From: Kluyvera intermedia
Lineage (GTDB): Bacteria > Pseudomonadota > Gammaproteobacteria > Enterobacterales > Enterobacteriaceae
Length of the DNA: 64,000 nt
Assembly: GCF_034424175.1 (NCBI RefSeq)
Contig: NZ_CP139986.1
Span: 930,001 to 994,000, forward strand
Reading direction: 5' to 3'
In this document: positions 15,738 through 24,955 of the stretch, piece by piece
Layout of the letters: the number at the start of each line of letters is the position of its first letter
Position numbering within the stretch: position 1 is the first letter of the stretch
The notes under the pieces: generated by a model
Databases searched by the model: none
Told to the model about the DNA's origin: nothing
The model's input: only the letters and a program-made list of their open reading frames with translations
Program-made: the position numbers and the translations under genes

Positions 15738-16709
15738 ATGAAAAAACAGATTAAATTTGTGTGGGCTGCGGCACTTATCCTCTTTGGCACCAGCGCATCC
15801 GTGCGAGCTCAGGATGAGGTCACGATGCGCTATATGGCGAGTTACGGCGGTATCTCCGCCCATGAATTAGCGGACGCGCTGGGTTATTTCAAAGGTACTG
15901 GCGTATCGATTAAGAATGCCGGTTATGCCAGCGGCGGCCCGGAATCGTTATTTGCACTGGCTTCAAACAGTATTGATATCGGTTCGGCGGCCACGCCTGC
16001 GGTGATTAACTCCATCGCCAACGGTAACGACTTTGTGGCGGCGTATCCGACTAATGGCATCAACGAGACCACCAAATCAATCTTCTACGTGAAGGAAGAT
16101 AGCCCGATTAAATCTGTCAAAGATTTAGTCGGTAAAACGGTAGCCGTCAACACGCTGGGGGCGCATCTGGATTACACCCTACGAGAAGCGCTGCATCAGG
16201 TAAACCTGCCGGAAAATGCCGCCAAACCTGTTGCGGTACCGGGCCCACAGCTTGAGCAGACGCTGCGTTCAGGTCAGGTCGATGTGGCTGCGTTTGGCTA
16301 CTGGCAGACAACCTTTGAAGGCGCAGCACGCAGCCACGGCGGCTTGCGACCTATCTTCAACGACGCCGACGTGCTTGGCCCGATTGCCGGTGGCTTTACG
16401 GTGCTGCGCGCTGATTTCGTGAAAAAGCACCCGGATGCCGCACGTATCTTCGTCGTAGAGTCTGCACGAGCACTGGATTATGCCCGTGATAACCCGGAAA
16501 AAGTCCGTGAAATCATGGCGAAAATCCTCAAGGAGCGCGGTGAAAATCCAGAAGTGGCGCAGTACTTTACCGGTTATGGCGTGCGCAAAGGTGGCCTCGC
16601 AGAACCGCATGATGTGCAGTTCTGGCTGGATATTCTCGAGCGCGATGGCGTGATACAAAAAGGTCAGTTGAAAGCGTCAACCATTTTGCTGAAAACGGAA
16701 GGTGCATAA
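15738..16709 (+). CDS. ABC transporter substrate-binding protein, SsuA-like
   Basis: The 323 residues begin with a Sec signal peptide (MKKQIKFVWAAALILFGTSASVRA). The two-lobe fold follows, with YGGISAHELADALGYFKGTGV, ASGGPESLFALASNSIDIGSAATPAV and KDLVGKTVAVN, typical of aliphatic-sulfonate or nitrate binding proteins of the NMT1/SsuA group. The product is periplasmic. The ATG at 15738 is chosen because it starts the signal peptide and follows CAGGA. The stop overlaps the ATPase start (TAATG). Confidence 0.9.
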   Translation: MKKQIKFVWAAALILFGTSASVRAQDEVTMRYMASYGGISAHELADALGYFKGTGVSIKNAGYASGGPESLFALASNSIDIGSAATPAVINSIANGNDFVAAYPTNGINETTKSIFYVKEDSPIKSVKDLVGKTVAVNTLGAHLDYTLREALHQVNLPENAAKPVAVPGPQLEQTLRSGQVDVAAFGYWQTTFEGAARSHGGLRPIFNDADVLGPIAGGFTVLRADFVKKHPDAARIFVVESARALDYARDNPEKVREIMAKILKERGENPEVAQYFTGYGVRKGGLAEPHDVQFWLDILERDGVIQKGQLKASTILLKTEGA

Positions 16710-17479
16710 TGACAACAACCGCTCAGGCTCAGCGCGGCGATATTTCCATTCGTCGCTTACGTAAGACCTTTTCCCTTGAAGGGAAACCGTTTGATGTCTT
16801 CCGTGACCTCAATTTACAGATTGATAGCGGTCAGAGCAGCGCCATCGTCGGCCCCAGCGGCTGCGGGAAAACCACACTGCTGCGTATTCTGGCGGGACTG
16901 GAGACACCGGACGGTGGTGATGTGGTGATTGATGGTCAGGAGATTCACGGTATGAGCCGCGAACGGGCGGTTATTTTCCAAGAGCCGCGCCTGTTGCCTT
17001 GGCTAACGGTATTGGAAAACGTCAGCTTTAGTCTCGATGTACAGGGCGTTCCCCGCAAGAAGGCGCGCGAGCGTGCCAAAGAAGCTATTGAGCTGGTGGG
17101 CTTGAGTCATTGTGAGCAGGCGCTGCCAAAGCAGCTCTCGGGTGGTATGGCCCAACGTGTCGGGATCGCGCGTGCGCTGACCATCCAGCCTGAGATTCTG
17201 CTGCTGGATGAGCCCTTGGGGGCGCTGGATGCGATGACCAAAATCACCATGCAGGAGGAGCTGGCGCGAATTCATGAGGTTGAAAAAATCACGATGGTGC
17301 TGGTGACCCACGATCTGGAGGAGGCGATTTACCTGGCTGACCGGGTCGTTATCTTGCCAAAAATGAAGGGAGACCCGATCCGGACTATCGAGGTGGCGCT
17401 GCCTCGTCCGCGTGTGCGCAGTAGTCTTGATTTTGTTGCGCTGCGTCAGCAATTAATGGCGGAATTCGGCCTGCATTAA
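16709..17479 (+). CDS. ABC transporter ATPase, SsuB-like
   Basis: The 256 residues contain Walker A GPSGCGKTT, Q-loop FQEPRLLPWL, signature LSGGMAQRVGIARAL, Walker B LLLDEPLGALD and the switch His in VTHDLEEA. EPRLLPW after the Q-loop is characteristic of the sulfonate/nitrate/taurine group. The start overlaps the binding-protein stop by one base, so translation is coupled. It is the last gene of the four-gene operon. Confidence 0.92.
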   Translation: MTTTAQAQRGDISIRRLRKTFSLEGKPFDVFRDLNLQIDSGQSSAIVGPSGCGKTTLLRILAGLETPDGGDVVIDGQEIHGMSRERAVIFQEPRLLPWLTVLENVSFSLDVQGVPRKKARERAKEAIELVGLSHCEQALPKQLSGGMAQRVGIARALTIQPEILLLDEPLGALDAMTKITMQEELARIHEVEKITMVLVTHDLEEAIYLADRVVILPKMKGDPIRTIEVALPRPRVRSSLDFVALRQQLMAEFGLH

Positions 17480-17673
17480 TTAATCTTATAGGAATGAGTT
17501 GGTTAGCCTTTATTTCCATGTTAATTATATGGCTGATTTTTTTAATTAAAAAAAAGCAATATGGGTATAAATGTTAATAACTCCAGGTGGAAAATGAGTG
17601 GTATTTTAAAATAATGTAAAAGTGCGCTACCATTAGCGCACACATTACATAAAGCTATGCGAATATCATCATT

Positions 17674-19338
17674 ATGCCTGCAATTAATAAAAAACTATTC
17701 TCTCTGGCGACAATCGCGCTGCTGGTTAACTCAGCCGCTTACGCAAATACCGATACGACGCAAAAAACGGATGTCCTGCTTATCGGCGGCGGGATCATGA
17801 GCGCATCGTTGGGCACCTGGCTGCAGGAGCTGCAACCGGACTGGAAACAGGTCATGGTCGAGAAGCTCGACAAAGTGGCACTCGAATCCTCCAACGGCTG
17901 GAATAACGCCGGTACCGGCCACTCTGCCAATATGGAATTGAACTACACCCCGGAGCGCCCTGACGGCACTATCGATGTGACCAAAGCGCTGGAAATTAAC
18001 GAGCAGTTTATGATTTCCCGCCAGTTCTGGTCTTCACAGGTGAAGCGCGGCATCTTGAATAATCCGCACTCCTTTATTAACTCCACGCCGCATATGAGCT
18101 TTGTGTGGGGCGATAAAAATGTCGATTATCTCGGCAAGCGTTATGACGCGTTGCAGAAAACCACCCTGTTCCAGGGCATGAAATTCTCCACCGATCATCA
18201 GCAGATTGCTCAGTGGGCGCCGCTGGTGATGGACGGTCGTGATCCACAGCAGAAAGTTGCCGCGACCTGGACGCCTGCGGGCACTGACGTGAACTACGGC
18301 GAAATCACTCGCCAACTGGTTAGCAGCCTGCAAAAGAACGACCACTTCTCGCTGCAAACCTCCTCAGAAGTCACTGAATTCAAACGTAACGGGGATAACT
18401 CCTGGCACGTTACCATTGAAGACGTGAACAACGGTAAACAGCATGCGATTGACGCGAAATACGTATTTATCGGTGCGGGCGGCGGGGCTCTGAAACTGCT
18501 GCAAAAAACCGGTATTCCAGAAGCGGACAATTATGCGGGCTTCCCGGTCGGTGGTTCCTTCCTGATGACCGAAAACCCAGACGTGACGCGTCTGCACCAG
18601 CAAAAAGTTTACGGACAGGCTTCCGTGGGCGCGCCGCCAATGTCAGTGCCGCACATCGATGCGCGCTTTATCGACGGCAAACGCGTGGTGCTGTTTGGGC
18701 CATTCGCCACCTTCTCCACCAAGTTCCTCAAACAGGGTTCATTCTTGGACCTGTTAAGCACCACCACGACCAGCAATGTGATGCCAATGACCCACGTCGG
18801 TCTGGATAACTTCGATTTGGTGAAATACCTGATAAGCCAGGTAATGCTGAGTGATGATGACCGCTTTGCCGCCCTGAAAGAGTACTATCCTGGCGCGCGT
18901 AAAGAAGACTGGAAACTGATCCAGGCGGGTCAACGCGTGCAGATTATTAAGAAAGACGCGGACAAAGGCGGCGTGCTGAAGTTGGGTACCGAAGTGGTTG
19001 TTGACCAGCAGCGTACTATTTCCGCACTGCTTGGCGCATCACCAGGTGCATCTACTGCGGCTCCAATCACCCTGAACGTGATTAAGAAACTGTTCCCTGA
19101 GCAGTTCAACTCACCAGAGTGGCAGAACAAAATTCGCGGTATCGTACCGAGCTTTGGTCAGAACCTGAATGGTAATACCGCGCTGACGCAGCAAGTCTGG
19201 GATGACACTGCCGCGACGCTGCAACTGACGAAGCCGCCGGTGATTCAGATGCCGCAAACGCAAGTGAAAGTGATGGAAGCGAAACCGGCGCAGGAACAAC
19301 CGGCGAGCGCCTCCCCACAGCACGATATGGCGCTGTAA
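17674..19338 (+). CDS. mqo: Malate:quinone oxidoreductase
   Basis: This 554-residue FAD enzyme oxidises malate to oxaloacetate and passes electrons to quinone. The FAD motif is LLIGGGIMSASLGTWL (near 36-51). ESSNGWNNAGTGHSA, PHMSFVWG, GTDVNYGEITRQL, VGAPPMSVPHID and LGASPGASTAAPI match E. coli Mqo as I remember it. The N-terminus (to about residue 25, ending SAAYAN) looks like a signal peptide, as in the E. coli protein, though the family is regarded as peripheral on the inner membrane. The C-terminal 35 residues are Gln/Pro/Ala-rich and variable. In E. coli the gene lies at another place. Confidence 0.93.
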   Translation: MPAINKKLFSLATIALLVNSAAYANTDTTQKTDVLLIGGGIMSASLGTWLQELQPDWKQVMVEKLDKVALESSNGWNNAGTGHSANMELNYTPERPDGTIDVTKALEINEQFMISRQFWSSQVKRGILNNPHSFINSTPHMSFVWGDKNVDYLGKRYDALQKTTLFQGMKFSTDHQQIAQWAPLVMDGRDPQQKVAATWTPAGTDVNYGEITRQLVSSLQKNDHFSLQTSSEVTEFKRNGDNSWHVTIEDVNNGKQHAIDAKYVFIGAGGGALKLLQKTGIPEADNYAGFPVGGSFLMTENPDVTRLHQQKVYGQASVGAPPMSVPHIDARFIDGKRVVLFGPFATFSTKFLKQGSFLDLLSTTTTSNVMPMTHVGLDNFDLVKYLISQVMLSDDDRFAALKEYYPGARKEDWKLIQAGQRVQIIKKDADKGGVLKLGTEVVVDQQRTISALLGASPGASTAAPITLNVIKKLFPEQFNSPEWQNKIRGIVPSFGQNLNGNTALTQQVWDDTAATLQLTKPPVIQMPQTQVKVMEAKPAQEQPASASPQHDMAL

Positions 19339-19341
19339 ACT

Positions 19342-19557
19342 TGTAGGCCGGATAAGGCGAAGCCGCCATCCGGCAACCCGTACCGAATTGCCTGATGGCG
19401 CTACGCTTATCAGGCCTACCTGGTTCTGGTGTTCGAATAAAAAAGGCCTGTCAGGTTACCCTGGCAGGCCTTTTGTTTATCTATTGGGGATTACCCGAGG
19501 AACATCACCGACACGCACATTAGCATCGTAGCCCGGCCAAGCGTAGCGCCGCCGGGA
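19342..19557. repeat. REP palindromes after mqo
   Basis: Three REP-like palindromes follow the gene: TGTAGGCCGGATAAGGCG at 19342, CCTGATGGCGCTACGCTTAT at 19390, and GTAGCCCGGCCAAGCGTAGC at 19528-19557. The last lies between the two copies of the duplicated yqeG tail. Confidence 0.8.
19436..19523 (-). repeat. Extra copy of the yqeG 3' end and terminator
   Basis: These 88 bp repeat 19574-19661 with about five differences. They contain the terminator hairpin (GGCCTGTCAGG / CCTGGCAGGCC) and, on the minus strand, the codons for the last ten YqeG residues LMCVSVMFLG plus a stop. The differences in the coding part are synonymous, and those in the hairpin keep it paired. The copy has no gene body. 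Confidence 0.88.
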
Positions 19558-19573
19558 ATGTCATGATTTTCAC

Positions 19574-19661
19574 AATAAAAAAGGCCTGTCAGGTTACTCT
19601 GACAGGCCTTTTGTTCATCTATTGGGGATTACCCGAGAAACATCACCGACACGCACATCAG
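19574..19661 (-). repeat. Genuine yqeG 3' end and terminator (second copy of the repeat)
   Basis: This 88-bp unit is the partner of 19436-19523. It holds the real YqeG C-terminus and, at 19583-19608, the hairpin AAAGGCCTGTCAGG / CTGACAGGCCTTTT that ends yqeG on the minus strand. The A-rich flank 19576-19583 gives the U tract. Confidence 0.88.
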
Positions 19662-20858
19662 ACCCACAATCAGCGTAATCAGGCTACCGATAGAGCGGTA
19701 AGGCTTGAGCGCTGGGATAAGGTAGGTTGAAAGCGTCGGCATGATAAACAGGATCATGGCAATCAACGGGCCGCTGATGGCGTAAATCATCGAGATAGCA
19801 TTTGGATTAATGCAGCACACGATAAACGTCAGCGTTGACACCAGCATGATAGACAGGCCGCGGTTAAATGAGCGGCTCTTACGCACGCCAACCTGATTAA
19901 GCGACGACTTCACCATTTCGCTTGCGCCTTCAATCACGCCAAAATAGGTGCCGAGGAACGATTTTGACATCGCCACCACTGCCACAATAATGCCGGAAAT
20001 TGACAGCCAGCTTGGGGAGTTTGGCACCATCGACAGCGCAGAAAGGATGGTCACCCCTTCATTTTTCGCCGCATTAATATAAGACGGCGGAATCGACATC
20101 AAACAGCTGAACACAAAGAACAACACGCTCAGGCAGATGATGAGATACGCCACCTTCATGATTTTTTTGCATTTACCCATGGCTTGCTCGCCATACTTCT
20201 CCCGCCGGTCGATGGCGAAGGTGGAGATAATAGGCGTATGGCTAAAAGCGAAAACCATCACGGGAATTGATAACCATACCTGATGCATCGTATGGGTATT
20301 CACTTCCATCTGAGTGGTCAACAGCGACGGCTGCCAGCTTCCGATAAGATAAATCGACAGGAACAGGAAGTAGGCGATAAGCGGAAAGACCAGCATTCCC
20401 ATCACTTTGATCGTGGTCTGGCGACCGGTCAAAAAGATCAGGTTCAACAGCAATACCACCCCGAGACTGAGTAGCGCACGCAGCGGCAAATCGACTGGCC
20501 GATAGTGGGAAATCTGCTCTGCCAAGGAGTTAGTAATGGCTACCGCATAGATGAGAACCACCACAAAGAATGCGACAAAGTAGAGTGCGGTAATCAGATT
20601 GCCAATCTTCTTGCCGTAATAGTGGCTGACAGCACCGGTAATCCCGACGCTTGCGGGAGTGTTAGCAGATAAAATGAACTGGCATAACGCGCGGTGTGGC
20701 CAGTACGTCAGGGGCCAGGCGACGAGGGCGGTAATAAACAGCACCACGGCGCCTGCGGCACCCAACTGGATGGGCAGGAACAGGGTTCCTGCTCCGACGG
20801 CAGTGCCATATAAGGCAAAGCTCCAGAGCGTCTCTTCTTTAGACCAAATTTTAGACAT
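19629..20858 (-). CDS. yqeG: YqeG, HAAAP-family inner-membrane transporter
   Basis: This 409-residue protein has about eleven membrane helices. SKEETLWSFALYGTAVGAGTLFLPIQLG is the N-terminal signature of the hydroxy/aromatic amino-acid permease family (SdaC, TdcC group). AFSHTPIISTFAIDRREKYG is conserved in E. coli YqeG, which it matches along its full length. A serine- or threonine-type substrate coupled to protons is likely by family. The 3' end with its terminator is duplicated downstream. Confidence 0.93.
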   Translation of the reverse strand: MSKIWSKEETLWSFALYGTAVGAGTLFLPIQLGAAGAVVLFITALVAWPLTYWPHRALCQFILSANTPASVGITGAVSHYYGKKIGNLITALYFVAFFVVVLIYAVAITNSLAEQISHYRPVDLPLRALLSLGVVLLLNLIFLTGRQTTIKVMGMLVFPLIAYFLFLSIYLIGSWQPSLLTTQMEVNTHTMHQVWLSIPVMVFAFSHTPIISTFAIDRREKYGEQAMGKCKKIMKVAYLIICLSVLFFVFSCLMSIPPSYINAAKNEGVTILSALSMVPNSPSWLSISGIIVAVVAMSKSFLGTYFGVIEGASEMVKSSLNQVGVRKSRSFNRGLSIMLVSTLTFIVCCINPNAISMIYAISGPLIAMILFIMPTLSTYLIPALKPYRSIGSLITLIVGLMCVSVMFLG

Positions 20859-20975
20859 TGTCTGAATATATCAACCATAAAACCGAAAAAATGGCGGATA
20901 ATTTACCATAATTAGCTTTTCGTGTGGCTGAGCATTTTCAGACCGACACCTATCGGTCTGAAATATCGCGTGATT

Positions 20976-21431
20976 TTATGCACAGTGACGGGCTAAACGA
21001 CGCTTAATCACCCGCTCACGCAGGGTGTCGTAGACCCAGTTATAGAGCATGGTGTAGGGCAGAAAGAACAAGAAGAAGCCTATTTCCAGAGTGAACGCCT
21101 GTAGCAGCGTGACGCCCAGGACGAATGACACAATGCCCACGCCGATGACGATGAACCCACATTCAAAACCCAATGCGTGCAAGGCGCGAACTTTGGCGGT
21201 GCGTTTCACGCGAGTAACCGGCCACAGTCGGTCGAAGCCCGCGTTATAGATGATGTTCCAGATCATGGCGGTGGTGGCGAGGATGATCGTTAAGCCGCCC
21301 ATTTCCACGACGGAACGCTGCATCAGCCAGGCGGCGGTTGGCGCGAGGATCGCCGTGGCGATCCCCTCAAAGCAAACGGCATGGAAGATACGCTCCGGGA
21401 GTTTTCTGCGATGTAATGAATCGTGCTGCAT
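20976..21431 (-). CDS. PACE-family efflux transporter (AceI-like)
   Basis: The 151 residues hold four membrane helices in two similar halves (bacterial transmembrane pair). ERIFHAVCFEGIATAILAP opens the first and RVRALHALGFECGF-type residues (VRALHALGFECGFIVIGVG) open the second. FFLPYTMLYNWVYDTLRER is the family's closing motif. Members export biocides such as chlorhexidine or short diamines. The ATG at 21431 is preferred because AAAGGT lies just upstream. A divergent LysR gene 94 bp away is the likely regulator, as is usual for this family. Confidence 0.9.
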   Translation of the reverse strand: MQHDSLHRRKLPERIFHAVCFEGIATAILAPTAAWLMQRSVVEMGGLTIILATTAMIWNIIYNAGFDRLWPVTRVKRTAKVRALHALGFECGFIVIGVGIVSFVLGVTLLQAFTLEIGFFLFFLPYTMLYNWVYDTLRERVIKRRLARHCA

Positions 21432-21525
21432 TTGATGACCTTTCAATTTTTGAACGTTGTTGTGGGTATTTTATGGGTAATTATGATAAGTAAAAGATAG
21501 AACCCATCGATAAAGTAGATACTTC

Positions 21526-22395
21526 ATGCGTTATTCTCCTGAAGCCCTGACGGCATTTGTCGAAACCGTGGCCTGCGGATCGTTCTCTGCGGCGGCCCGA
21601 CGTTTGCGTAAAAGCCAGTCCACCATCAGTACGGCTATCGCTCATCTGGAGGCGGATATCGGCGTCACGCTGTTTGATCGTCGCGCTCGTCAGCCGGTAC
21701 TGACCGCCGAGGGGCAGCGCGTCTTGAGTTATGTCCAGGCGATTCTGGCGGCCAGCGAGCGGCTGGACGAACTGGCGGTGTCGTTAAGCGGTGAAACGGA
21801 AGCGCGGCTGGCGTTTGTTCTTTCCGATACGCTGCATCCCGATGTGCTGGAAGATCTGCTGGCGCAGTTCGACAGTCGGTTTCCGCATACTGAGTTTGAA
21901 TGCCTGGTGGGGGAGGATGATGACGTTATTGATTTGCTGCAAAAAGGACGTGCTCAGGTTGGCTTAATTGAAGCGCGAGATGACTATCCTACCGATATCG
22001 GGCATACCCGGCTGCCTATGCAGACCCGAATGGCTATCTACGTTTCGCCCACTCACCCGCTTGTTGAACAACGCGGTGTGGAGTGGGAGCTTTTACAAAC
22101 TTGGCGTGAACTGCGCCTGAACACCTATCTCGAAAAACAGAATACGCCAGCGCGAGGGCCCGTGTGGTCTGCACCCAACTATCTGATGTTGTTGAGTATG
22201 GCGGCGCAGGGACTCGGCTGGTGTGCATTACCTTGCGCGCTGGTGGAGGAATTCTCCCGTTCCGCAGAGCTTACGATGCTGGATATTGCCGGTTGGCCGA
22301 TGTCGGTTTCTATCGATTTACTTTGGCACAAAGAAGCGCCATTGGGCGCCGCGGGAAGCTGGCTACGACAGTACCTACAGCAGGTTCCGGCATAA
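21526..22395 (+). CDS. LysR-family regulator, probably of the PACE pump
   Basis: This 289-residue protein has an N-terminal winged HTH (ALTAFVETVACGSFSAAARRLRKSQSTISTAIAHLE, residues 8-42) and a periplasmic-binding-like effector domain (about 90-285). It is transcribed away from the PACE gene and the promoters share the 94-bp gap, the usual LysR layout. The ligand is unknown. No Shine-Dalgarno sequence of note is present, but the HTH fits the start at 21526. Confidence 0.9.
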   Translation: MRYSPEALTAFVETVACGSFSAAARRLRKSQSTISTAIAHLEADIGVTLFDRRARQPVLTAEGQRVLSYVQAILAASERLDELAVSLSGETEARLAFVLSDTLHPDVLEDLLAQFDSRFPHTEFECLVGEDDDVIDLLQKGRAQVGLIEARDDYPTDIGHTRLPMQTRMAIYVSPTHPLVEQRGVEWELLQTWRELRLNTYLEKQNTPARGPVWSAPNYLMLLSMAAQGLGWCALPCALVEEFSRSAELTMLDIAGWPMSVSIDLLWHKEAPLGAAGSWLRQYLQQVPA

Positions 22396-22506
22396 TGTGC
22401 GGGATACGAATTTCCTTTGTGATAAAACTCACTTTTTTTAAACAACTACGAAAAAATTTGATAACAATCATCTACTATGTGCGGATTAATTTGCGCTGAG
22501 GTTGAG

Positions 22507-23691
22507 ATGAAAGATGTCGTTATCGTAGGTGCTGTCCGGACGCCCATCGGTTGTTTTCAGGGGGCGCTGGCGCGTCATTCTGCCGTGGAACTGGGCAGCC
22601 TTGTGATCAATGCCCTGGTCACTCGCAGCGGAATTTCCGCCGCCGTTATTGATGAAGTGATAATTGGGCAGGTATTGACGGCGGGCACCGGACAAAATCC
22701 CGCGCGGCAGTCGGCGATTAAAGGCGGGCTGCCTAATACCGTTTCGGCAATCACCATTAACGACGTTTGCGGTTCTGGTCTTAAGGCGCTACATCTCGCA
22801 ACCCAGGCGATTCAATGCGGTGAGGCGGACGTGGTGATTGCGGGCGGACAGGAGAATATGAGTCGCGCCCCGCACGTGTTGACCGACAGCCGAACTGGCG
22901 CACAGCTTGGCAACAGTCAGTTGATTGATAGCCTCGTTCATGACGGCCTGTGGGATGCCTTCAATGATTACCATATGGGCGTCACGGCAGAAAATCTGGC
23001 GCGCGAATACGGAATCAGCCGCGAGCAACAAGATGCGTGGGCGCTGAGCTCGCAGCAAAAAGCGCGTAAGGCGATTGATTCGGGGCGTTTTTGCGAGGAA
23101 ATCGTACCGGTCAATAATTCGCTGCCGGGCGGCGGCTCTCAGGTTGTGGATACCGATGAACAGCCGCAAACAGACCCCAGTGCTGAAGGGCTGGCGCAGC
23201 TTATTCCCTCCTTTGAAAGTGCCGGTTCAGTGACTGCTGGTAACGCCTCTTCTATTAATGACGGTGCCGCTGCGGTACTGATGATGAGCGAAAGCAAAGC
23301 GCTGGAGCTGGGGCTGCCGATCCTTGCCAGGATTCGTGCGTTTGCCAGCGTCGGTGTCGATCCGGCATTAATGGGAATTGCACCGGTTTATGCCACGCGT
23401 CGTTGCCTTGAGCGGGCGGGCTGGCAGCTCAGTGATGTCGATCTGATTGAGGCCAATGAGGCCTTTGCCGCGCAGGCTATTTCGGTTGGCAGAATGCTCG
23501 AATGGAATGAGCAGAAAGTGAATGTTAACGGCGGGGCGATTGCGCTGGGGCATCCTATTGGCGCATCCGGTTGTCGTATCCTTGTTTCACTGGTGCACGA
23601 GATGGTTAAACGTGATGCTCGCAAGGGGCTAGCGACGTTATGCATTGGTGGCGGTCAGGGTGTGGCGCTCGCGGTGGAACGAGATATTTAG
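22507..23691 (+). CDS. yqeF: Acetyl-CoA C-acetyltransferase YqeF (thiolase)
   Basis: This 394-residue cytosolic thiolase condenses or cleaves acetoacetyl-CoA. The nucleophilic Cys is in INDVCGSGLKAL, the His in GGAIALGHPIGASG and the second Cys in CIGGGQGVAL; all are intact. It matches E. coli YqeF (393 residues). The ATG at 22507 is preceded by TGAGG, which favours it over 22477. A terminator follows at 23722. Confidence 0.93.
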   Translation: MKDVVIVGAVRTPIGCFQGALARHSAVELGSLVINALVTRSGISAAVIDEVIIGQVLTAGTGQNPARQSAIKGGLPNTVSAITINDVCGSGLKALHLATQAIQCGEADVVIAGGQENMSRAPHVLTDSRTGAQLGNSQLIDSLVHDGLWDAFNDYHMGVTAENLAREYGISREQQDAWALSSQQKARKAIDSGRFCEEIVPVNNSLPGGGSQVVDTDEQPQTDPSAEGLAQLIPSFESAGSVTAGNASSINDGAAAVLMMSESKALELGLPILARIRAFASVGVDPALMGIAPVYATRRCLERAGWQLSDVDLIEANEAFAAQAISVGRMLEWNEQKVNVNGGAIALGHPIGASGCRILVSLVHEMVKRDARKGLATLCIGGGQGVALAVERDI

Positions 23692-23721
23692 TTATTTCCT
23701 TTCAAATTACATTGGCTAAGG

Positions 23722-23746
23722 AAGACCTCATTTGAGGTCTTTTTTT
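23722..23746 (+). terminator. Terminator after yqeF
   Basis: AAGACCTCA and TGAGGTCTT pair around a 2-nt loop and run into seven T residues, a clear intrinsic terminator. Confidence 0.85.
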
Positions 23747-24109
23747 GTTTCTGCATCCTGATTATCGAGTTTAAAAAAACGATTTCGTCTAGCCCATTCC
23801 TTAATGCATTTATGTTTATTTGTGTCTATTACACATACGACTCATTAGCTTATGCTAACCATTGGTATTAATTGCTGACAAATTATCACCATTAATAAAA
23901 ATAACGGTGGTTATTTGTTTTTGGTTAACTTGTTGTAAGTTAAGTAAATTATTGAAAATATAATTCAGGTTAAATCAGTTTGTGTGATCTGCGTTCTATT
24001 TTTTTGAGTTTATGTCTGTTTTTTGTTGAGCTTAATCACGTCCTTCGTGTGACACTTTTTATGAAACAAACAATTACGATCTTGATCACTAAAATGCATA
24101 TTCTTAAAA
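23747..24109. other. Leader region of the second kdgM
   Basis: No gene is supported in this very AT-rich stretch. Near 24075-24090 ACGATCTTGATCACT matches the possible CRP block before the first kdgM, followed by the shared ATTCTTAAAAAATAAAAT. This shared leader shows that the two porin genes are duplicates with their control regions. Confidence 0.5.
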
Positions 24110-24150
24110 AATAAAATCCAATTTCATAATAAAGAAACATGATTTCAATT
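24110..24150 (+). promoter_or_regulatory. Two KdgR-like operators before the second kdgM
   Basis: AATAAAATCCAATTTCATA (24110-24128) and AAGAAACATGATTTCAATT (24132-24150) resemble the KdgR consensus and stand in the same tandem position as before the first porin gene. Confidence 0.7.
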
Positions 24151-24162
24151 GAGGGATAGCAA

Positions 24163-24879
24163 ATGTTTAAGAAAGTACTGGCCCTGGCAGTATTATCCAG
24201 CATGTCTTTTGCCGCATCAGCGGTAACCGTCGACCTGCGTCATGAATATATTGACAGTGGTTCTAACGCAGACCGTGTTGCTGTTTCACACCGTTTTGAT
24301 AATGGTCTGGGCTTTGGCGTGGAAGCGAAGTGGAAGACCGGCGGTGATACCGATAAACAAGATCGACCATTTAACGAAATTGTCGGTAATGGTCATGAAG
24401 AATCCATTAACTGGCGCTGGAAAGCGACGGACAACATTGCGCTGACGCCGGGCTTTAATATTGAAAGTAAAGATAGTTTCTCTATCTATAAACCGTATCT
24501 GCATGCGCAATACAGCTTTGATAATGGTTTCTATGTTGCTGCTCGCTACCGCTACGAATATACCCGTGTGCCAGCGACATCAAGCAATGGCGGCGGCGTC
24601 GACGATAAAGTCAATAAAGTGGATACCTGGGTTGGTTGGGCGATGGGCGACTGGCGTGCTGAGCTGAACTATGTTTATGCGCGCAGTACCGTGGCTGACG
24701 ATCAGCATAAGAGCCTGTACCGCAATAACAATAAAGCCTATAGCAATGAATATAATGCCAAGCTGGCCTACAAATGGGACAAAAACTGGTCTCCATATTT
24801 CGAAGTGGGTAACGTGGGCGTGAAATCTACCGACGAACGCCAGACCCGTCTGCGTGTGGGTGTGGCTTACTCCTTCTAA
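24163..24879 (+). CDS. kdgM: Oligogalacturonate-specific porin KdgM (copy 2)
   Basis: The 238 residues have a signal peptide (MFKKVLALAVLSSMSFAASA), then VTVDLRHEYIDSG and a beta-barrel ending in VGVAYSF. It is clearly a paralogue of the porin at 8636-9331, with most strands shared (SIYKPYLHAQYSFDNGFYVAARYRY). Loop lengths differ, for example GGGVDDK and the DDQHKSLYRNNNK loop, which may alter substrate size. It lies next to ogl and kduI and is controlled by its own tandem KdgR boxes. GAGGG precedes the ATG. Confidence 0.93.
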   Translation: MFKKVLALAVLSSMSFAASAVTVDLRHEYIDSGSNADRVAVSHRFDNGLGFGVEAKWKTGGDTDKQDRPFNEIVGNGHEESINWRWKATDNIALTPGFNIESKDSFSIYKPYLHAQYSFDNGFYVAARYRYEYTRVPATSSNGGGVDDKVNKVDTWVGWAMGDWRAELNYVYARSTVADDQHKSLYRNNNKAYSNEYNAKLAYKWDKNWSPYFEVGNVGVKSTDERQTRLRVGVAYSF

Positions 24880-24903
24880 TAAATACAGACTCTCATCGGT
24901 TTT

Positions 24904-24938
24904 CCCCCGGAGCATTTGGCCGGGGGTTTTCGTTTTTT
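24904..24938 (+). terminator. Terminator after the second kdgM
   Basis: CCCCCGG and CCGGGGG pair around a 9-nt loop, followed by TTTTCGTTTTTT. Confidence 0.85.
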
Positions 24939-24955
24939 GAGATTGTGCGTGGATT

